Shown here: one piece after another, positions 1-11,954 of the stretch
How the letters are laid out: each line of letters starts with the position of its first letter
Position numbering within the stretch: the stretch's first letter is position 1
NCBI GenBank assembly: GCA_003260075.1
Contig: QLIY01000119.1
Coordinates: forward strand, 109,547 to 173,546
From: Phallusia mammillata
Taxonomy: Eukaryota; Chordata; Ascidiacea; Phlebobranchia; Ascidiidae
DNA length: 64,000 nucleotides
Direction of reading: 5' to 3'
Position numbers and translations under genes: made by a program
Notes under the pieces: model-generated
Databases searched by the model: none
Told to the model about the DNA's origin: nothing
What the model saw: only the letters and a program-made list of their open reading frames with translations

Positions 1-2256
1 TTTCTTTTTAACGTGTGTGGATGAGACTAACTTTTGTTGGGCATATTTGAAGCCTTTAAAAAGTATTGGGGGGGGGGTTCTTCATCGAAAGAGCGACCCA
101 TTTTGTCAGATTTTGGGCTTTTAGCCCTTACCAACTAAACTAAAAATGCAAACTTTAAGACTATCTGTGAAAACTTAAAAATAGCAATTTAGGACCCAAT
201 GACACATATCTATAGTGCAGGGTGCTTTCAGTGCCAAAATACTTCAGTCTTGCCCAGTGTTTTTTAAGGTGTTTTTGGGGGCCGAAACGGTCCCCCAAAT
301 TTCNGCTTTTAGCCCTTACCAAAGAAACTAAAAATGCAAACTTTAAGACTATCTGTGAAAACTTAAAAATAGCAATTTAGGACCCAATGACACATATCTA
401 TAGTGCAGGGTGCTTTTTTCAGTCTTGCCAGCTTTAAGAATAAACAACCATTCTGTTTTAGCATCTGGTTTGCAATACTAGGGGGGGGGGCCAGATTTAA
501 GAATAAACAACCATTCTGTTTTAGCATCTGGTTTGCAATACTACTTCAGGTTTCATAGGTGCATGAAACACAATACACTTAATGTACATATTGACCATAC
601 CCTAAATCTGTAACCTACAACCACGCATCATATGCAAATTTTGGGTGGAAGTTGTGTTAAAAACGTGGTCTGTAAAATATTTCAAATATGCAATGAAACA
701 AAGGCTCTAAAATCTCCTGTTTCTAGGCATTGAAAGACTAATGCCAACCAAACTGACAAGAGACTTTTTCTAGAGCGTAAGAATTATTGCTATAATAGCT
801 TGTACATCTCGTAAAACGTTAGCTCGTTTGATATTGATACTATAGACATATCTTCTTGTTGAGTAAATTTTGTTTGGCCCTCTAGTAAACATGTTTAACC
901 AAAATCCCTTTCTAGCTGAAACCTAAAACATATGTAGATTTTGAAGTCTGCATTCTGTGTTGTATTGCTGACGCTGTTCTTTATATATTTGTGCGATGTA
1001 ACCATAGCAAACAACTCTCGCTTAATTAAACAATACCCAACTTGTTGCACCAGAATTGTCTGTACTTGCGTAACTCTTTTGTAAAATTGTAAGAACCTGA
1101 TTCGATCAAAAAAATAAAATCGCCAAGATGAAATTGTGGTGCAACATGGCGTCACGGGGGGGGGGGGACATATCAAAACAGCTGGTGTTTGACAACGCGG
1201 CCTGCGATCTTCTTGTTGAGTAAACTTTGTTTGGCCCTCTAGTAAAACATGTTGCAGATACTTAAGTTTAACCAAAATCCTTTTCTAACTTAAACCTAAA
1301 ACATATGTAGATTTTGAAGTCTGCATTCTTTTTTAAGTCTGCATTCTGTGTTGTATTGCTGTTCTTTATATATCTGTGCGATGTAACCATAGCAAACAAC
1401 TCTCGCTTAGTTAAACAATACCCAACTTGTTGCACCAGAAGTGTCTGTATTTGCGTAACTCTTTTGTAAAATTGTAAGGACCTGACTCGATCAAAAAATA
1501 AAATCGCCAAGATGAAATTGTGGTGCAACATGGCGTCACGCATCAATGACGACACATGTCAACAAAATGTTTTTTTTATTATTATTTCTGGGGAATTTTT
1601 GTCCACAGTCGTTGGATTCGACCTTAGTATAGGCTGAACGGTGGTTACCAACCTTTATCGACAGTTTCGCGATGAATTAAATTTGTATTTAGCCATATTA
1701 TTAAAACTGTGTCTATTTGCAAACCACAAATTTAAGTGAATTCCTCTTCTGGAGTTTTACAATTCTCCTTTGGAGAAATTCTTCCCCGGTGGGGAACCAC
1801 TGGCTAAATGTGTATCTGTTTCTTTTTTACCTGCTGTAACTTATCTATTTTTAATCTACGCTTAAGCTTAGCATTTTTAGTCAAAACATAACAAAGTAAC
1901 TCAGTAAACTTTATCCCACATAAAAGCTACAAATAACAAAGCAGCACGTGTAAGCAATATTAAAACAACCAAACATACGAGTATTTAAAAGTACGTAGGT
2001 CTTGCCATTCCCCCATAAGACAAAGCCTGACCCGTAGGCAAAGGACAAAATATGTTCAAACAAAACAATTTCTTCTAAACGCACATTTTTAAACTAAACG
2101 GCGTGGTAGATCTGTTTTAAAAGGTAAAATGAACTTTACTTTAAGGCAAATAGGCTAAATATCTTTCCATTACCCAAGTGAATCAATCAAACGAGACGTA
2201 AAGAACAAACATACAACAAGTGGCTAAGGCAATAACTGTCATCCAAAGCATTCAAC
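1..2256. other. Gene-free flank with redundant copies
   Basis: I see no convincing exon here. The stretch around 121-240 recurs at about 311-415, 436-480 recurs at about 494-541 across a G run, and about 840-1155 recurs at about 1205-1550 across another G run. The minus-strand reading frames at 895-1555 differ between copies mostly by amino-acid-changing substitutions, which argues against coding. One miniature transposon lies at 1639-1802. The rest lies just downstream of the AMT stop codon and could hold its 3' untranslated region. Confidence 0.6.
1639..1802. mobile_element. hAT-like MITE, 164 bp
   Basis: The left end reads CGGTGGTTACCAACC and the right end, reverse-complemented, reads CAGTGGTTCCCCACC, so these are terminal inverted repeats of the common animal hAT type. 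The flanks GGCTGAA and GGCTAAA resemble a decayed target-site duplication. There is no coding capacity, so it would be non-autonomous. A relative lies at 12766-13002. Confidence 0.6.
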
Positions 2257-5200
2257 TTATTTAACGAAATAATAATTACTGGGGACAAACGGCATTTTGG
2301 TGACGGTTGCAGGTATCTTTTTGTTTCGTATGTTTACCAAAACAGTCTTTCCCACTTTGCTGTGTTTTCGAGCCACGTAAGCCATTGCTATGTTGGCTGA
2401 CAGCGTAGGTGAAGGACATCCACTTGTTACGATGCCGATCTTGGTACCTTTTTCGTCTTCTACTTCGGCGCCATCTACAATGTAAATTGAAAGTAGGCTA
2501 CACAGAATCTATCCAAAAATGTTAAATTATCCCTCAGTAGATAGTTACTAGAGATGCACCGAATCAGTTTAATTTTGGTTTTACAGTTTTGCCGCGTTTT
2601 ACGCATTAAGTTTATGTCCGTAAAAGATTCGGTTTCAGCCGAATGGCAACAATTGTTTGTAAAAATGGCAGATTCGACCAAACAAATTCGGCAAACCGAA
2701 TATTCGGTCCATCTCTAGTAATTATCCCAAAGTTAGACTGGGATGAAGTATTCTAACGGATCATAGTCATATAGTTTAGGCAACCTGCCACAGGTTTTGG
2801 CCTGTGGTACATTATTGCCTAAACATTTTTTTTTATTTCTTACGTCGAGCAATGGATGATGAAATGGTGAGCCCAACTCTTCGTCTATCCGGCTTGTCTT
2901 TGATTTGTTTGAGAATTATTTCTGCCCCAGGAAAATTGGCTTCCGCTCTTCTACGTTTACCTGCAGAAAAAATCAACACATGAAAAGTCTTGCTTAGAAG
3001 TCAACTATTGCTACGTTCATACGCCAGGCTTATTAAAGGCGCAACCTGAATCAAGCCAAACACATCAGCAGTCCGTGCGGCAAGGCAATGGATAAACAAA
3101 TATAGCCAGCTGTAGGATGAACCCAGGACAAACGTAGGGCTGGTGCTTTGTCAAAGCTTCAGCCGTAAGTTGAATCACAAGCCTGCCTCGCATGCTGTAC
3201 ATGTCAGTTTCGTAGTAGGAGTAGGCATAGCGTAAAATTACAAATAGTTTAAAATAAGACGATGCAATTTCTTATTGACAGTTGGTTTGAAATAAAAGTC
3301 GTTCTGGACTGCATACCACTGGTGTTGTGATAATAATGTACTACCCTCTAAAAATCACCTCATCTTCCTAGATTTTACAATAATTTGTGTAAACAATATG
3401 GTCACTCTGTCCAAACATATTCCAGAATCATTTCAAAAATGCCCATACAAATGTGCTGCATGTCAATTAGGCACCAATACATTAATGATACTTTGTTTAC
3501 TTCACAGTGCTTACTTATATTTGTATCATAAAACACATACCAATGCACCATGTAAGAGAAGCTTCAACAGGAGTTGTACTTTCATCGATATCGTTTCCAT
3601 ACAGACACAATCCTGCTTCCAAACGCAGACTGTCCCTTGCTCCTAGACCTGCAAGTTCAACTTTGGGGTTTTCCAACAGAGCTTCTGCCATTTCAACAGT
3701 CCTTTCTTTTGGAATTGAGATCTGGATTTAAGGCAAAAAACATATAAATGCATAAATGTTTGTGCAAAATAAGACATGTATGTGGGGGTAAATGTTGGGG
3801 CAACAACAATTGACACCCATAAATGACAAATTCTACAAGCTGTCCAAGTTGGGGGGGGGGTATGCTGTACATGTCAGCTTCGTAGTAGGAGTAGGCATAG
3901 CGTAAAGTTATAAAAAATCTTAAAATAAGATGATGCAATTTCTTATTGACAGTTGGTTTGAAATAAAAGTCGTTCTGGAGGGGGGGGGGATATGTCAATT
4001 AGGCACCAAAAAAATAATGATACTTTGTTTACTTTACAGTGCTTACTTATATTTGTATCATAAAACACATACCTATGCACCATGTAAGAGAAGCTTCAAC
4101 AGGAGTTGTACTTTCATCGATATCGTTTCCATACAGACACAATCCTGCTTCCAAACGCAGACTGTCCCTTGCTCCTAGACCTGCAAGTTCAACTTTGGGG
4201 TTTTCCAACAGAGCTTCTGCCATTTCAACAGTCCTTTCTTTTGGAATTGAGATCTGGATTTAAGGCAAAAAACATATAAATGCATAAATGTTTGTGCAAA
4301 ATAAGACATGTATGTGGGGGTAAATGTTGGGGCAACAACAATTGACACCCATAAATGACAAATTCTACAAGCTGTCCAAGTTTCATTTCATTACGACACC
4401 TTTTAAAAAAATCACCTATTTTAGGGGGCTAGCGGGTTAACTAATGGGGTTCAACACCCAAAAGTATAAAATGTAAAACCACAATGACCCAATCAACAGT
4501 CATGTTCATTTTTATCCAAATCGGACAATGTTTTAAATTCTGACCACTAGAGGTGTTATTAGCAACATTCGTTAACGCTTCTGATGTCATAAGGCTGTTA
4601 ACACCCCTCTGTTGGCATGTGCAAAACCGTCCACCAAGTATTGCAGAAACACAAGTAGCATATGTTCTGTTGCCTATATTATACCATTACACCACAAAAA
4701 TCTTTCGTTTGTGGTGCGCAGAAACATACTAAAACGTTTTACACTTTAGGGGCTAGCGGGGTAAATATTGGGGTTATCAAGTCAAACGAAGCAGAGGACA
4801 CATCTACATGACCATATCTACCATCTGCGAAAGTTTCATCCAAATCCATCAAAGATTTGATGCCAAAAGTGCATGGACAAACTTCGGCGGAAAAAAGAAA
4901 AAAAACTGAGTGAAATCAAGATGCGTCCCCTTCAGGGAAGGGGACCCATAATAAGCATCCTTAAATCATTTCTGCGAAACAAGACAGAGTGTGTACTTTA
5001 TGTGCCATTGAAAGCTGGCAAAAGAATAATGTTGAGGCATGTATGCCTACAACAAAACCAATTCCAAACTAAAAACAGTTTTAATGTGTCTGCAAGACAA
5101 ATCTGCACAAACAAGCTGATACTAGAAAATATAAATCATAGTACGACAGGTCCAACAGGGTAGCTCGAATAAGTCAGTCACGAAGCTGCCCACAGTTGGC

Positions 5201-8004
5201 AAGGCACTGGCTAGAAAAAGTTAACCTGTGGTGGTATTCGAACCCACAACAGTGTCTTTCCAGGACCTGTGCTCAAGAAAAATATAATTAGCAGTTGGAA
5301 AAGTTTTTACCTCTACTCCATCTTCTCCTGTATAGCCACATCTGGATACACGACAGTTAGGAATTCCAAATATTATGTCCTCAACATTTGTCATAAATGG
5401 AAGTTCAGACAGTTTTTGCTTCATTCCATTTTGGAGAACATCAACCATAGCTGGTCCTGGGCCCCCCCCCCACACAAGTAGCATATGTTCTGTTGCCTAT
5501 ATTATACCATTACACCACAAAAATCTTTCGTTTGTGGTGCGCAGAAACATACTAAAACGTTTTACACTTTAGGGGCTAGCGGGGTAAATATTGGGGTTAT
5601 CAAGTCAAACGAAGCAGAGGACACATCTACATGACCATATCTACCATCTGCGAAAGTTTCATCCAAATCCATCAAAGATTTGATGCCAAAAGTGCATGGA
5701 CAAACTTCGGCGGAAAAAAGAAAAAAAACTGAGTGAAATCAAGATGNAAAAAGAAAAAAAAAACTGAGTGAAATCAAGATGCGTCCCCTTCAGGGAAGGA
5801 GACCCATAATAAGCATCCTTAAATCATTTCTGCAAAACAAGACAGAGTGTGTACTTTATGTGCCATTGAAAGCTGGCAAAAGAATAATGTTGAGGCATGT
5901 ATGCCTACAACAAAACCAATTCCAAACTAAAAACAGTTTTAATGTGTCTGCAAGACAAATCTGCACAAACAAGCTGATACTAGAAAATATAAATCATAGT
6001 ACGACAGGTCCAACAGGGTAGCTCGAATAAGTCAGTCACGAAGCTGCCCACAGTTGGCAAGGCACTGGCTAGAAAAAGTTAACCTGTGGTGGTATTCGAA
6101 CCCACAACAGTGTCTTTCCAGGACCTGTGCTCAAGAAAAATATAATTAGCAGTTGGAAAAGTTTTTACCTCTACTCCATCTTCTCCTGTATAGCCACATC
6201 TGGATACACGACAGTTAGGAATTCCAAATATTATGTCCTCAACATTTGTCATGAATGGAAGTTCGGACAGTTTTTGCTTCATTCCATTCTGCAGAACATC
6301 AACCATAGCTGGTCCTGGAAACATCATTAAAGCAAATCTTGAACCAATTCTTTAAACAGTTGATACTACTCTATTCATTTTAAAATCTTTAATTACACAA
6401 AAATCTAGACAATATTTAACATGTCAAATGCCCGTTTAACGTCTTTAACTGAAATCAAACCAATATAAAAGCATATCAAACCTAAAAATTGGTGTTAAAC
6501 ATGGTCTAAAATGGTAAAACTTCCGGACATATATATTGTTGCAACAATGGGTTGTTTGTTTTACCTTGCAATGCCAAAAGTCCATTGTCATTGTGCTCAA
6601 TCAAAACATCTCCTCCCTGGCTTTTAAATGACTGGACCTGATCCTGCAAAAATACAAAGTCTTTGCGTAAACAGTTTGGCTGGCCACACAAACATAACGA
6701 CATGTGAAGCATATGTTTTTAGTTTAGGATCAGTTTTCAATAACAAACCTTAAAGTGTGCTTTAATTTTGTCTGAGCAGCCAGCATTGGAAACAACATAC
6801 AGGTATCCTTCATTTGTTTTGTTGATAATAAGGTCGTCAAGAATTCCACCATTTTCATTGGTTAACAAACTAAGTGTGCCAGAATTCACCCCCCCCCCGG
6901 AAACAACATACAGGTATCCTTCATTTGTTTTGTTGATAATAAGGTCATCCAGAATTCCACCATTTTCATTGGTTAACAAACTAAGCGTGCCAGAATTCGC
7001 ATTCAGGCCTTTAATATCACCTACCACCAGACTTTCAATGAAAGATTCTTTGTCTTTGCCATAGATCTGAAAAAAACATAGTTCGTGTTCATTAAAAATT
7101 TGTATTTATAACCAATTTTTTGTTAATGACATAAAAAACATTAAAGTTTACAGTACAGTAAAGAAAGCTAACTAACTTATGTGGCAAATTTGTATAAAAA
7201 AAACAAGTGAGTTTCAGAAGAAACGCTTCATGGTAAAAAAAATAAAAAATCATTTAACCCAATAAAGTGTTCATGTTGTTTGTGACCCTCATTTTGTCTA
7301 TCTTTTTCATGTATACAATCTAAACTAAGCCAAAAAACAGAACAGCCAAAAATGGACCCTGTACCTTAGTTTGCAGCATATGTGACACATCAAATAGTGA
7401 AGCTTGCTTCCTTGTATGATGATGTGAGGCTTTAATTCCCAATGCTTTGTATTGTACTGGCATCATCCAGCCAGCAAAGTCCACCATTTTTCCATCATGC
7501 TTTTTGTGAAAGTCATATAAGACTGTTTTCTTTGGTGTATCCTAAATCAAAACATGTTATAGTTTCTCTTGATTGCAAAATAACTTCCTTGTTCATTTTA
7601 ATAAATGCCAATGTATACCACTTTTATTAATTTAGGTTTGTTTTATGTTCGAAAACTGTTTGCTTGTAGGTATTATCAAACGTAGTCTTTATGGATGTAA
7701 AACATCATACACAGAATATTTGAAAACATTCAACCTAAAAAGTCATAAAAATAAGTCTAATTTCAAATGCTTTAACAACTGACCAAGTCTGTTACTTCAA
7801 ACTCTTTCTATTTATCTTCAGCCATTAATATTTACCATGGAAACAATACCAATTTGGCAATTACCAGCTATGTGAAATTCATTTTGTGAAAAATAAACGT
7901 AAATAGGTGACTTATTTTACCTGATAAAGTACGTTTCCACAGGAAAACTTTCTACAGAAGTGAAGACCAACAACGGAACGGCATTTCTGAGGTAGGTTGT
8001 TCAT
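2257..8004 (-). CDS. AMT: Aminomethyltransferase, glycine cleavage T protein
   Basis: This mitochondrial enzyme takes the aminomethyl group from lipoylated H protein, releases ammonia and passes the one-carbon unit to tetrahydrofolate. Exons in coding order are 7921-8004, 7365-7541, 6749-7066, 6565-6643, 6169-6314, 4073-4253 (or its copy 3541-3721), 2844-2960 and 2257-2474, all with GT-AG borders and matching phases. The first exon encodes an arginine- and cysteine-containing leader that could be a mitochondrial presequence. Diagnostic stretches are [55 protein letters not shown] and a C-terminal KMPFVP-NYY. The joined protein is about 400 residues, close to the vertebrate length. Exon 3 carries a C run at about 6890 plus a repeat of about 105 bases. 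Exon 5 has a second copy at 5311-5456 ending at a C run, and exon 6 occurs twice. I take these as assembly redundancy, not real exon duplication. Confidence 0.95.
2549..2717. mobile_element. hAT-like MITE (TAGAGATGCACCGAAT family)
   Basis: The termini are TAGAGATGCACCGAAT and, inverted, TAGAGATGGACCGAAT. Internal ATTCGG motifs are repeated in both orientations. It lies in the last AMT intron. The flanks ATAGTTAC and GTAATTAT agree at only 5 of 8 positions, so the insertion is probably old. A longer relative with a perfect 8-bp duplication lies at 13944-14376. Confidence 0.7.
3541..4253 (-). repeat. Duplicated AMT exon 6 block across G runs
   Basis: The 181-base exon at 3541-3721 and its surroundings recur at 4073-4253. 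The exon copies encode the same protein segment, and G runs lie at 3850 and 3979 between them. Both copies keep a GT donor and AG acceptor, but using both would duplicate the active-site strand of the enzyme. Redundant contigs explain this better than a real tandem exon. Confidence 0.75.
4400..4960 (+). repeat. Interspersed repeat with terminal hairpin
   Basis: This AT-rich element in an AMT intron contains GGGGCTAGCGGG, ACCACTAGAGGTGTT and CATCCAAATCCATCAAA motifs, then an A-rich tract and the hairpin GTCCCCTT-CAGGG-AAGGGGAC. The same order of motifs is found at about 51295-51985, fragments lie at about 50395-50530 and 38726-38780, and part is repeated at 5475-5815 by the local redundancy. 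It encodes no protein. I could not define terminal repeats or a target-site duplication, so its class is open. Confidence 0.65.
4655..6320. repeat. Tandem redundancy of AMT exon 5 region
   Basis: About 800 bases, from near 4655 to the C run at 5461, are repeated almost exactly from 5471 to about 6315. The unit contains the hairpin repeat, a tRNA-like B-box sequence and AMT exon 5. The few differences look like haplotype variation. An N with a short stutter lies at about 5746. Confidence 0.8.
5219..5280 (-). repeat. tRNA-like (B-box) sequence, possible SINE relic
   Basis: On the minus strand the segment contains GTGGGTTCGAATACCAC, which folds like a T-arm and matches an RNA polymerase III B box (GGTTCGAANCC). 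It is repeated at about 6077-6138 by the local duplication. I could not complete a cloverleaf or find a clear A box, so it is not called a functional tRNA gene. Confidence 0.35.
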
Positions 8005-9250
8005 TTTCAGAAAAAAATATCTATGATTGTTAGTTAATATTATTGTAGCTGATAAACAACTGAAAACAATCGCAAATTGAACCTTTTAACTTTTGAAAAA
8101 ACTCCCTTGGGATTTTCCCAAATAAAAAATAGCCCAAATCATAAAAATGTTTTATTAAAGTTACTTTAAAATCTACTTAAATCAGCTAGCGTTTAAAATA
8201 TTATCTTACAATACACAATAATTCTAAATTTACAATTTTTCGGAATCTAAATCTTCTTGTTTTTTGATAAGGGCTCATGAATTTTATAGGCAGACCATTT
8301 TATTACGTTCACAGGTTTTTGGGTTCAATATTGTACAGCCAATTACGCCTGCCATGAAATCTTTTGTGTAGTACTGTGACGTGCAAACCTGTTTACCACA
8401 CAAGGCATAGCCTATGTTGCGAGTTAATTGGTGTAATTAAGGCCTTTAGACTTAAATTCAGCGCTACAATCTTAAAAATTTAGAACCTCACTCCACGAAG
8501 TTGATCGAAGGCAGTGGTTTTCAACCAGTGGTCCATGATGTATTTAGGTGGTGCACAGAACGTTAATCAGTTTGGTGATAAACTGAAAATTTTGCTCAGA
8601 CAAAATACCCATAAAGGCAATCGAGCTAAAGATGTATAGTACCTGACGGTCGATACGTAAACACACACGTAAATGCAACCTCATTGTGCCTGTGATGATA
8701 ACGGTACCTTCTCACGAACCTAAAATCACTGCACTAAACCAAACACAAAGATAACAACCGTTCTATGATACACACATGATCGTATATGTCTATAAACTTT
8801 TAACTTTGTATTATTAAGGGATCTTGGCGCACAAAATTTGTTGATCGTTTTGATTGAAGCTGTTGTGTTTATTTTTGGTTCTAACTATAAACTGTTTCTA
8901 TTACTCAAGCAGAGTAGCCTATGTCTCATTTTCCGATTTCAGGTTTTAGATAGAACACAATTCTTCGAACTCCACACACTAAATGCTTGCACTTTCAAAT
9001 TTGAGTGTGACTTTTTATTCTCACAACCGTTTCACGGTCAAATAACAAACATAAATAAAACAATTTAAAACAAAAAAATATACGTACCTTGACCAATAAA
9101 ATTATGAATTTCCATTTTCGTTTAGGAAACATGTAGCGTAAACATAGCAGATACGTTGCGACATAAGTTTCACTGCATTCAACGCTTTTACACAATTTAG
9201 CAGGACGTACATTTAATCACGTCCTGACCGCAAAGTGTTTATTCTGATTT
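8005..9250. other. Gene-free stretch upstream of AMT
   Basis: This holds the presumed AMT promoter and 5' untranslated region, although I see no clear TATA or initiator signal. At about 8512, GGCAGTGGTTTTCAACCAGTGG is the 5' end of a hAT-like element whose partner end I could not find. The reading frames here are short and AT-rich, and I do not believe them. Confidence 0.5.
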
Positions 9251-9454
9251 TACGCCTTAGTATCAGCCCCCCCCCCACTGTTGACACAGCGCTTTATGAT
9301 TTGCTGTATCATACCTTCCTGACATGGGGCGTCACCGTTTTCAAGCCAGCGGCGGGCCCAACAATTTGGCATTTTTTCTCCAGAAGTTGCAAACAAGACG
9401 AAATAGCCCCCCCCCCACTGTTGACACAGCGCTTTATGATTTGCTGTATCATAC

Positions 9455-9512
9455 CTTCCTGACAAGGGGCGTCACCTTTTTCAAGCCAGCGGCGGGCCCA
9501 ACAATTTGGCAT
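9455..9512 (-). CDS. Possible 5' exon, unidentified
   Basis: An ATG-initiated frame of about 20 codons begins MPNCWARRWLEKGDAPCQE and meets a GT donor (AAG|GTATGA). A second copy at 9315-9372 differs by one silent and one replacement change in this frame, and C runs at 9268 and 9406 separate the copies. Other frames show more replacements, which weakly favours this one. No downstream exon or family match is evident, so it may not be a gene. Confidence 0.2.
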
Positions 9513-9581
9513 TTTTTTCTCCAGAAGTTGCAAACAAGACGAAATATCCTAGTACAGAGCAACAAAACGTTCTTAAAGTAA

Positions 9582-10143
9582 CAAAAACATTTCAGCGTAA
9601 CATATACGGCTTTTGTTAATAATAATGTAAAAAGGTTTATTGAGTTGACTCCAATACGAATTTATCCGTTAGCATGAAACTAGTCAGCTTAAAAACTTTT
9701 AAAGTGCAAAGTTGTAGTTATTACAAACAATATTGTGTACCGTTTCAAAAACAAATAAGCTATACGTGATGGAACGAATAAACTTCACAAGCGCATAAAG
9801 ACAATCAATTGCATAAGTGAAGCTGTGTTAAGTTAAAAACAATACATAAAAAATATTGCATGGCAAAACTTAAGTGGCACACCTTAAACTGTGGAAAATA
9901 TATAATAAGAAAGGTAAATTTGACGTAGAAAACCAAGTCGCTAGAAAATTCTGTCACTGTCATTCAGATATTATGTTGGCTTTAGCAAAATTATAGGAAT
10001 TATTAAAGTAATACACATTTAGAAAAAATATTGATCAAGTTTTCGAAAAAAACATTCGCTCAAAAAAAACATAAGTGTCATGTGTAAGACAAGTTTAGTT
10101 CCACAATAATAATAAAGCCACATGTAAATTGGCTCTGATTTTG
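9582..10143. other. Gene-free AT-rich stretch
   Basis: No exon, clear repeat or RNA gene is visible. AATAAA-like hexamers near 10105 on this strand are not informative for the minus-strand gene beside it. It presumably contains the 3' untranslated region of the small membrane-protein gene. Confidence 0.4.
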
Positions 10144-10561
10144 CTATGTGCTTGAGTCAGGATATCCCATAAAAGGAGCCCTATCCTGTTCGATATCTCG
10201 ACGTGCTCTAGTCCATCTTTTCTTACAGCAACTCAACCGTCTTGTACCTTCAAAACCGTTAATATAGAAAGACATACCAACGCACAAAAGCATAACAGCC
10301 ACCACGACGATGATAATAATCAAGGGGGTTAAATTCCACCACAAACCGTCGCTAGGTGTCGATAACCCCCCCCCCAACAGCCACCACGACGATGATAATA
10401 ATCAAGGGGGTTAAATTCCACCATAGGCCGTCGCTGGGTGTCGATAGAGTTGCAAGGTCTGTAGGCAAGGTCCTTGTCGTGGCGTTTGGCCAATCGGCTT
10501 GCTCTGTGTTCCCGCCAGATATCAATGACGTAAGGTTTTGTTGCTCTCCGGTAAGATTCAT
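10144..10561 (-). CDS. Small single-pass membrane protein, unidentified
   Basis: This appears to be a single-exon gene of about 111 codons once a local repeat is removed. The start is the ATG at 10559-10561 and the stop is TAG at 10144-10146. The N-terminal half has four N-X-S/T sequons (NLT, NLT, NAT, NLT). A hydrophobic segment, LIIIIVVVAVMLLCVGM, follows, then a basic cysteine pair (CCKKRW) and an acidic tail. This suggests an extracellular N terminus and a short cytoplasmic tail, without an obvious signal peptide. A C run at about 10366 separates two copies of the membrane segment (10294-10365 and 10376-10447). Their several differences are silent in this frame, which supports real coding. 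I do not recognise the family. Confidence 0.6.
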
Positions 10562-11535
10562 GGTATATGTCGTACCACACAGTAATGTGTGCGTCACTTC
10601 CGGATATCGGTCAGCTGTTGGCGTGATTCGTCATCCAGTTTTGCTTGAAAATCGTGCTTGACTGAATTAGATTTAATCGCTATCAAACAGCCCTATTTTC
10701 TGTGAAGAAAACATGTATAAGACAACTGTTTTTCTTTACAAAGACTGTTTAAAAATGCTGTTAAAAAAAACCCATAGGCACTTTGATATTAAAGATTGTG
10801 CTGTGACGCATGTAACATATTTTTTTGCCAGAATTAAATTTTCTGACCTACTTTATGTCCACATTGCATCAATAACTCTGGATAAGTTTGGCATTAGAAA
10901 GCAAATATACTCTCCCTCAATAAAGTATCAGTAAATTCATTTAAATATCATTAAAATAAAGTAGTTCTATTCCCATCAGGCCGTTATCCAACTCTTTTTA
11001 TCCCAATATGTTATTTTAAAGATCATCTATTTTGGTTTTCGGCAAATATAACAAAATTTGAAACCGTCTTTGAATCTCATGATATTTTTGAAGTTTAAAA
11101 ATTCACGAAAGATCACGTTTTTCAGGTGAAAATTGAAAAAACATAAACAACTACACCGATTAAACAGCTTGCCACCCTTTTAAACTTGTCAAACATGATC
11201 GAAACTATCACATCCCTAACGGCGTCTGTACTGTAGCTATTACTAGGAGATATCCACTATCCAGTACCAGAGGCAACTGTGACGTAACAAATACGCGAGT
11301 CGTGCTGTCAGTGAGTGACCGCATTGCAGCTAATGGAACTAATGCCTCATTGTTTTATGACGCCAGTGATTAAGTGGCTATTAGGCTTGCATCATTACTA
11401 AATGAACTTATTAAGTTTGCATCATTACTAAATCAACATGTCAATTCAATGTTAGCAAATTTGGTTTAACAAAGATGACCGTATTATAAAAGCTATACAA
11501 GTTTTTTATTTATGCTTCATTGATAGATAGATTCG
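10562..11535. other. Gene-free stretch
   Basis: No convincing exon is seen on either strand. The open frame at about 10713-10934 on the plus strand is AT-rich with no family resemblance. The part nearest 10562 should contain the promoter of the small membrane-protein gene. Confidence 0.4.
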
Positions 11536-11539
11536 TTTA

Positions 11540-11803
11540 TAAAATCAAATTTATATTAAGCTCTTTTGGCAATTGTGTTTTTATTCCGACGTTTTGATGT
11601 CCTATACAGGTCGCCTTCACCAGGGTAAAGAAAAAGGAAAAAACAATTGAACGCAAGCACGTCACAACGGAAAGTATAATGACTCTTTTTTTATCATGCA
11701 CTGTACTACGCGCATTCAATGTTATTTACCCCGATGGAGGCGACCTGTATAGGACGTCGAAACGTCGGTATAAAAACACGATTCCAAGAATAAATTTGAT
11801 ATT
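11540..11803. mobile_element. Palindromic MITE with long inverted repeats
   Basis: The left arm contains GACGTTTTGATGTCCTATAC and AGGTCGCCT. The right arm contains the reverse complement, AGGCGACCTGTATAGGACGTCG, and similarity continues outward for about 70 bases per arm around a centre of less than 100 bases. A related fragment lies at about 27755-27885 and shares the GCCTGGCAGCAACAGCC end. There is no coding capacity. The long arms resemble a foldback MITE; the superfamily is not decided. Confidence 0.65.
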
Positions 11804-11954
11804 ATGCCTGGCAGCCACAGCTTATATACTGTTTTCATAGTGTTATACAACGGGCAAACACAGTATTTTTGATTAAAAAGACATTTAGATCCTAATTACC
11901 ACTATAATGGTCAATTAAACGAAACCAGCTTGCGTTTTTTTTAAATAGCATCAC

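Noticed and set aside
895..1555. Two similar minus-strand proteins of about 100 residues
   Set aside because: The copies differ mostly by replacement changes, no domain is recognised and the frames run through a G run.
4873..6021. Paired plus-strand open frames of 80-96 residues
   Set aside because: They lie within the hairpin-ended repeat and AMT intron and are repeated by the local redundancy; lysine-rich because of A-rich sequence.
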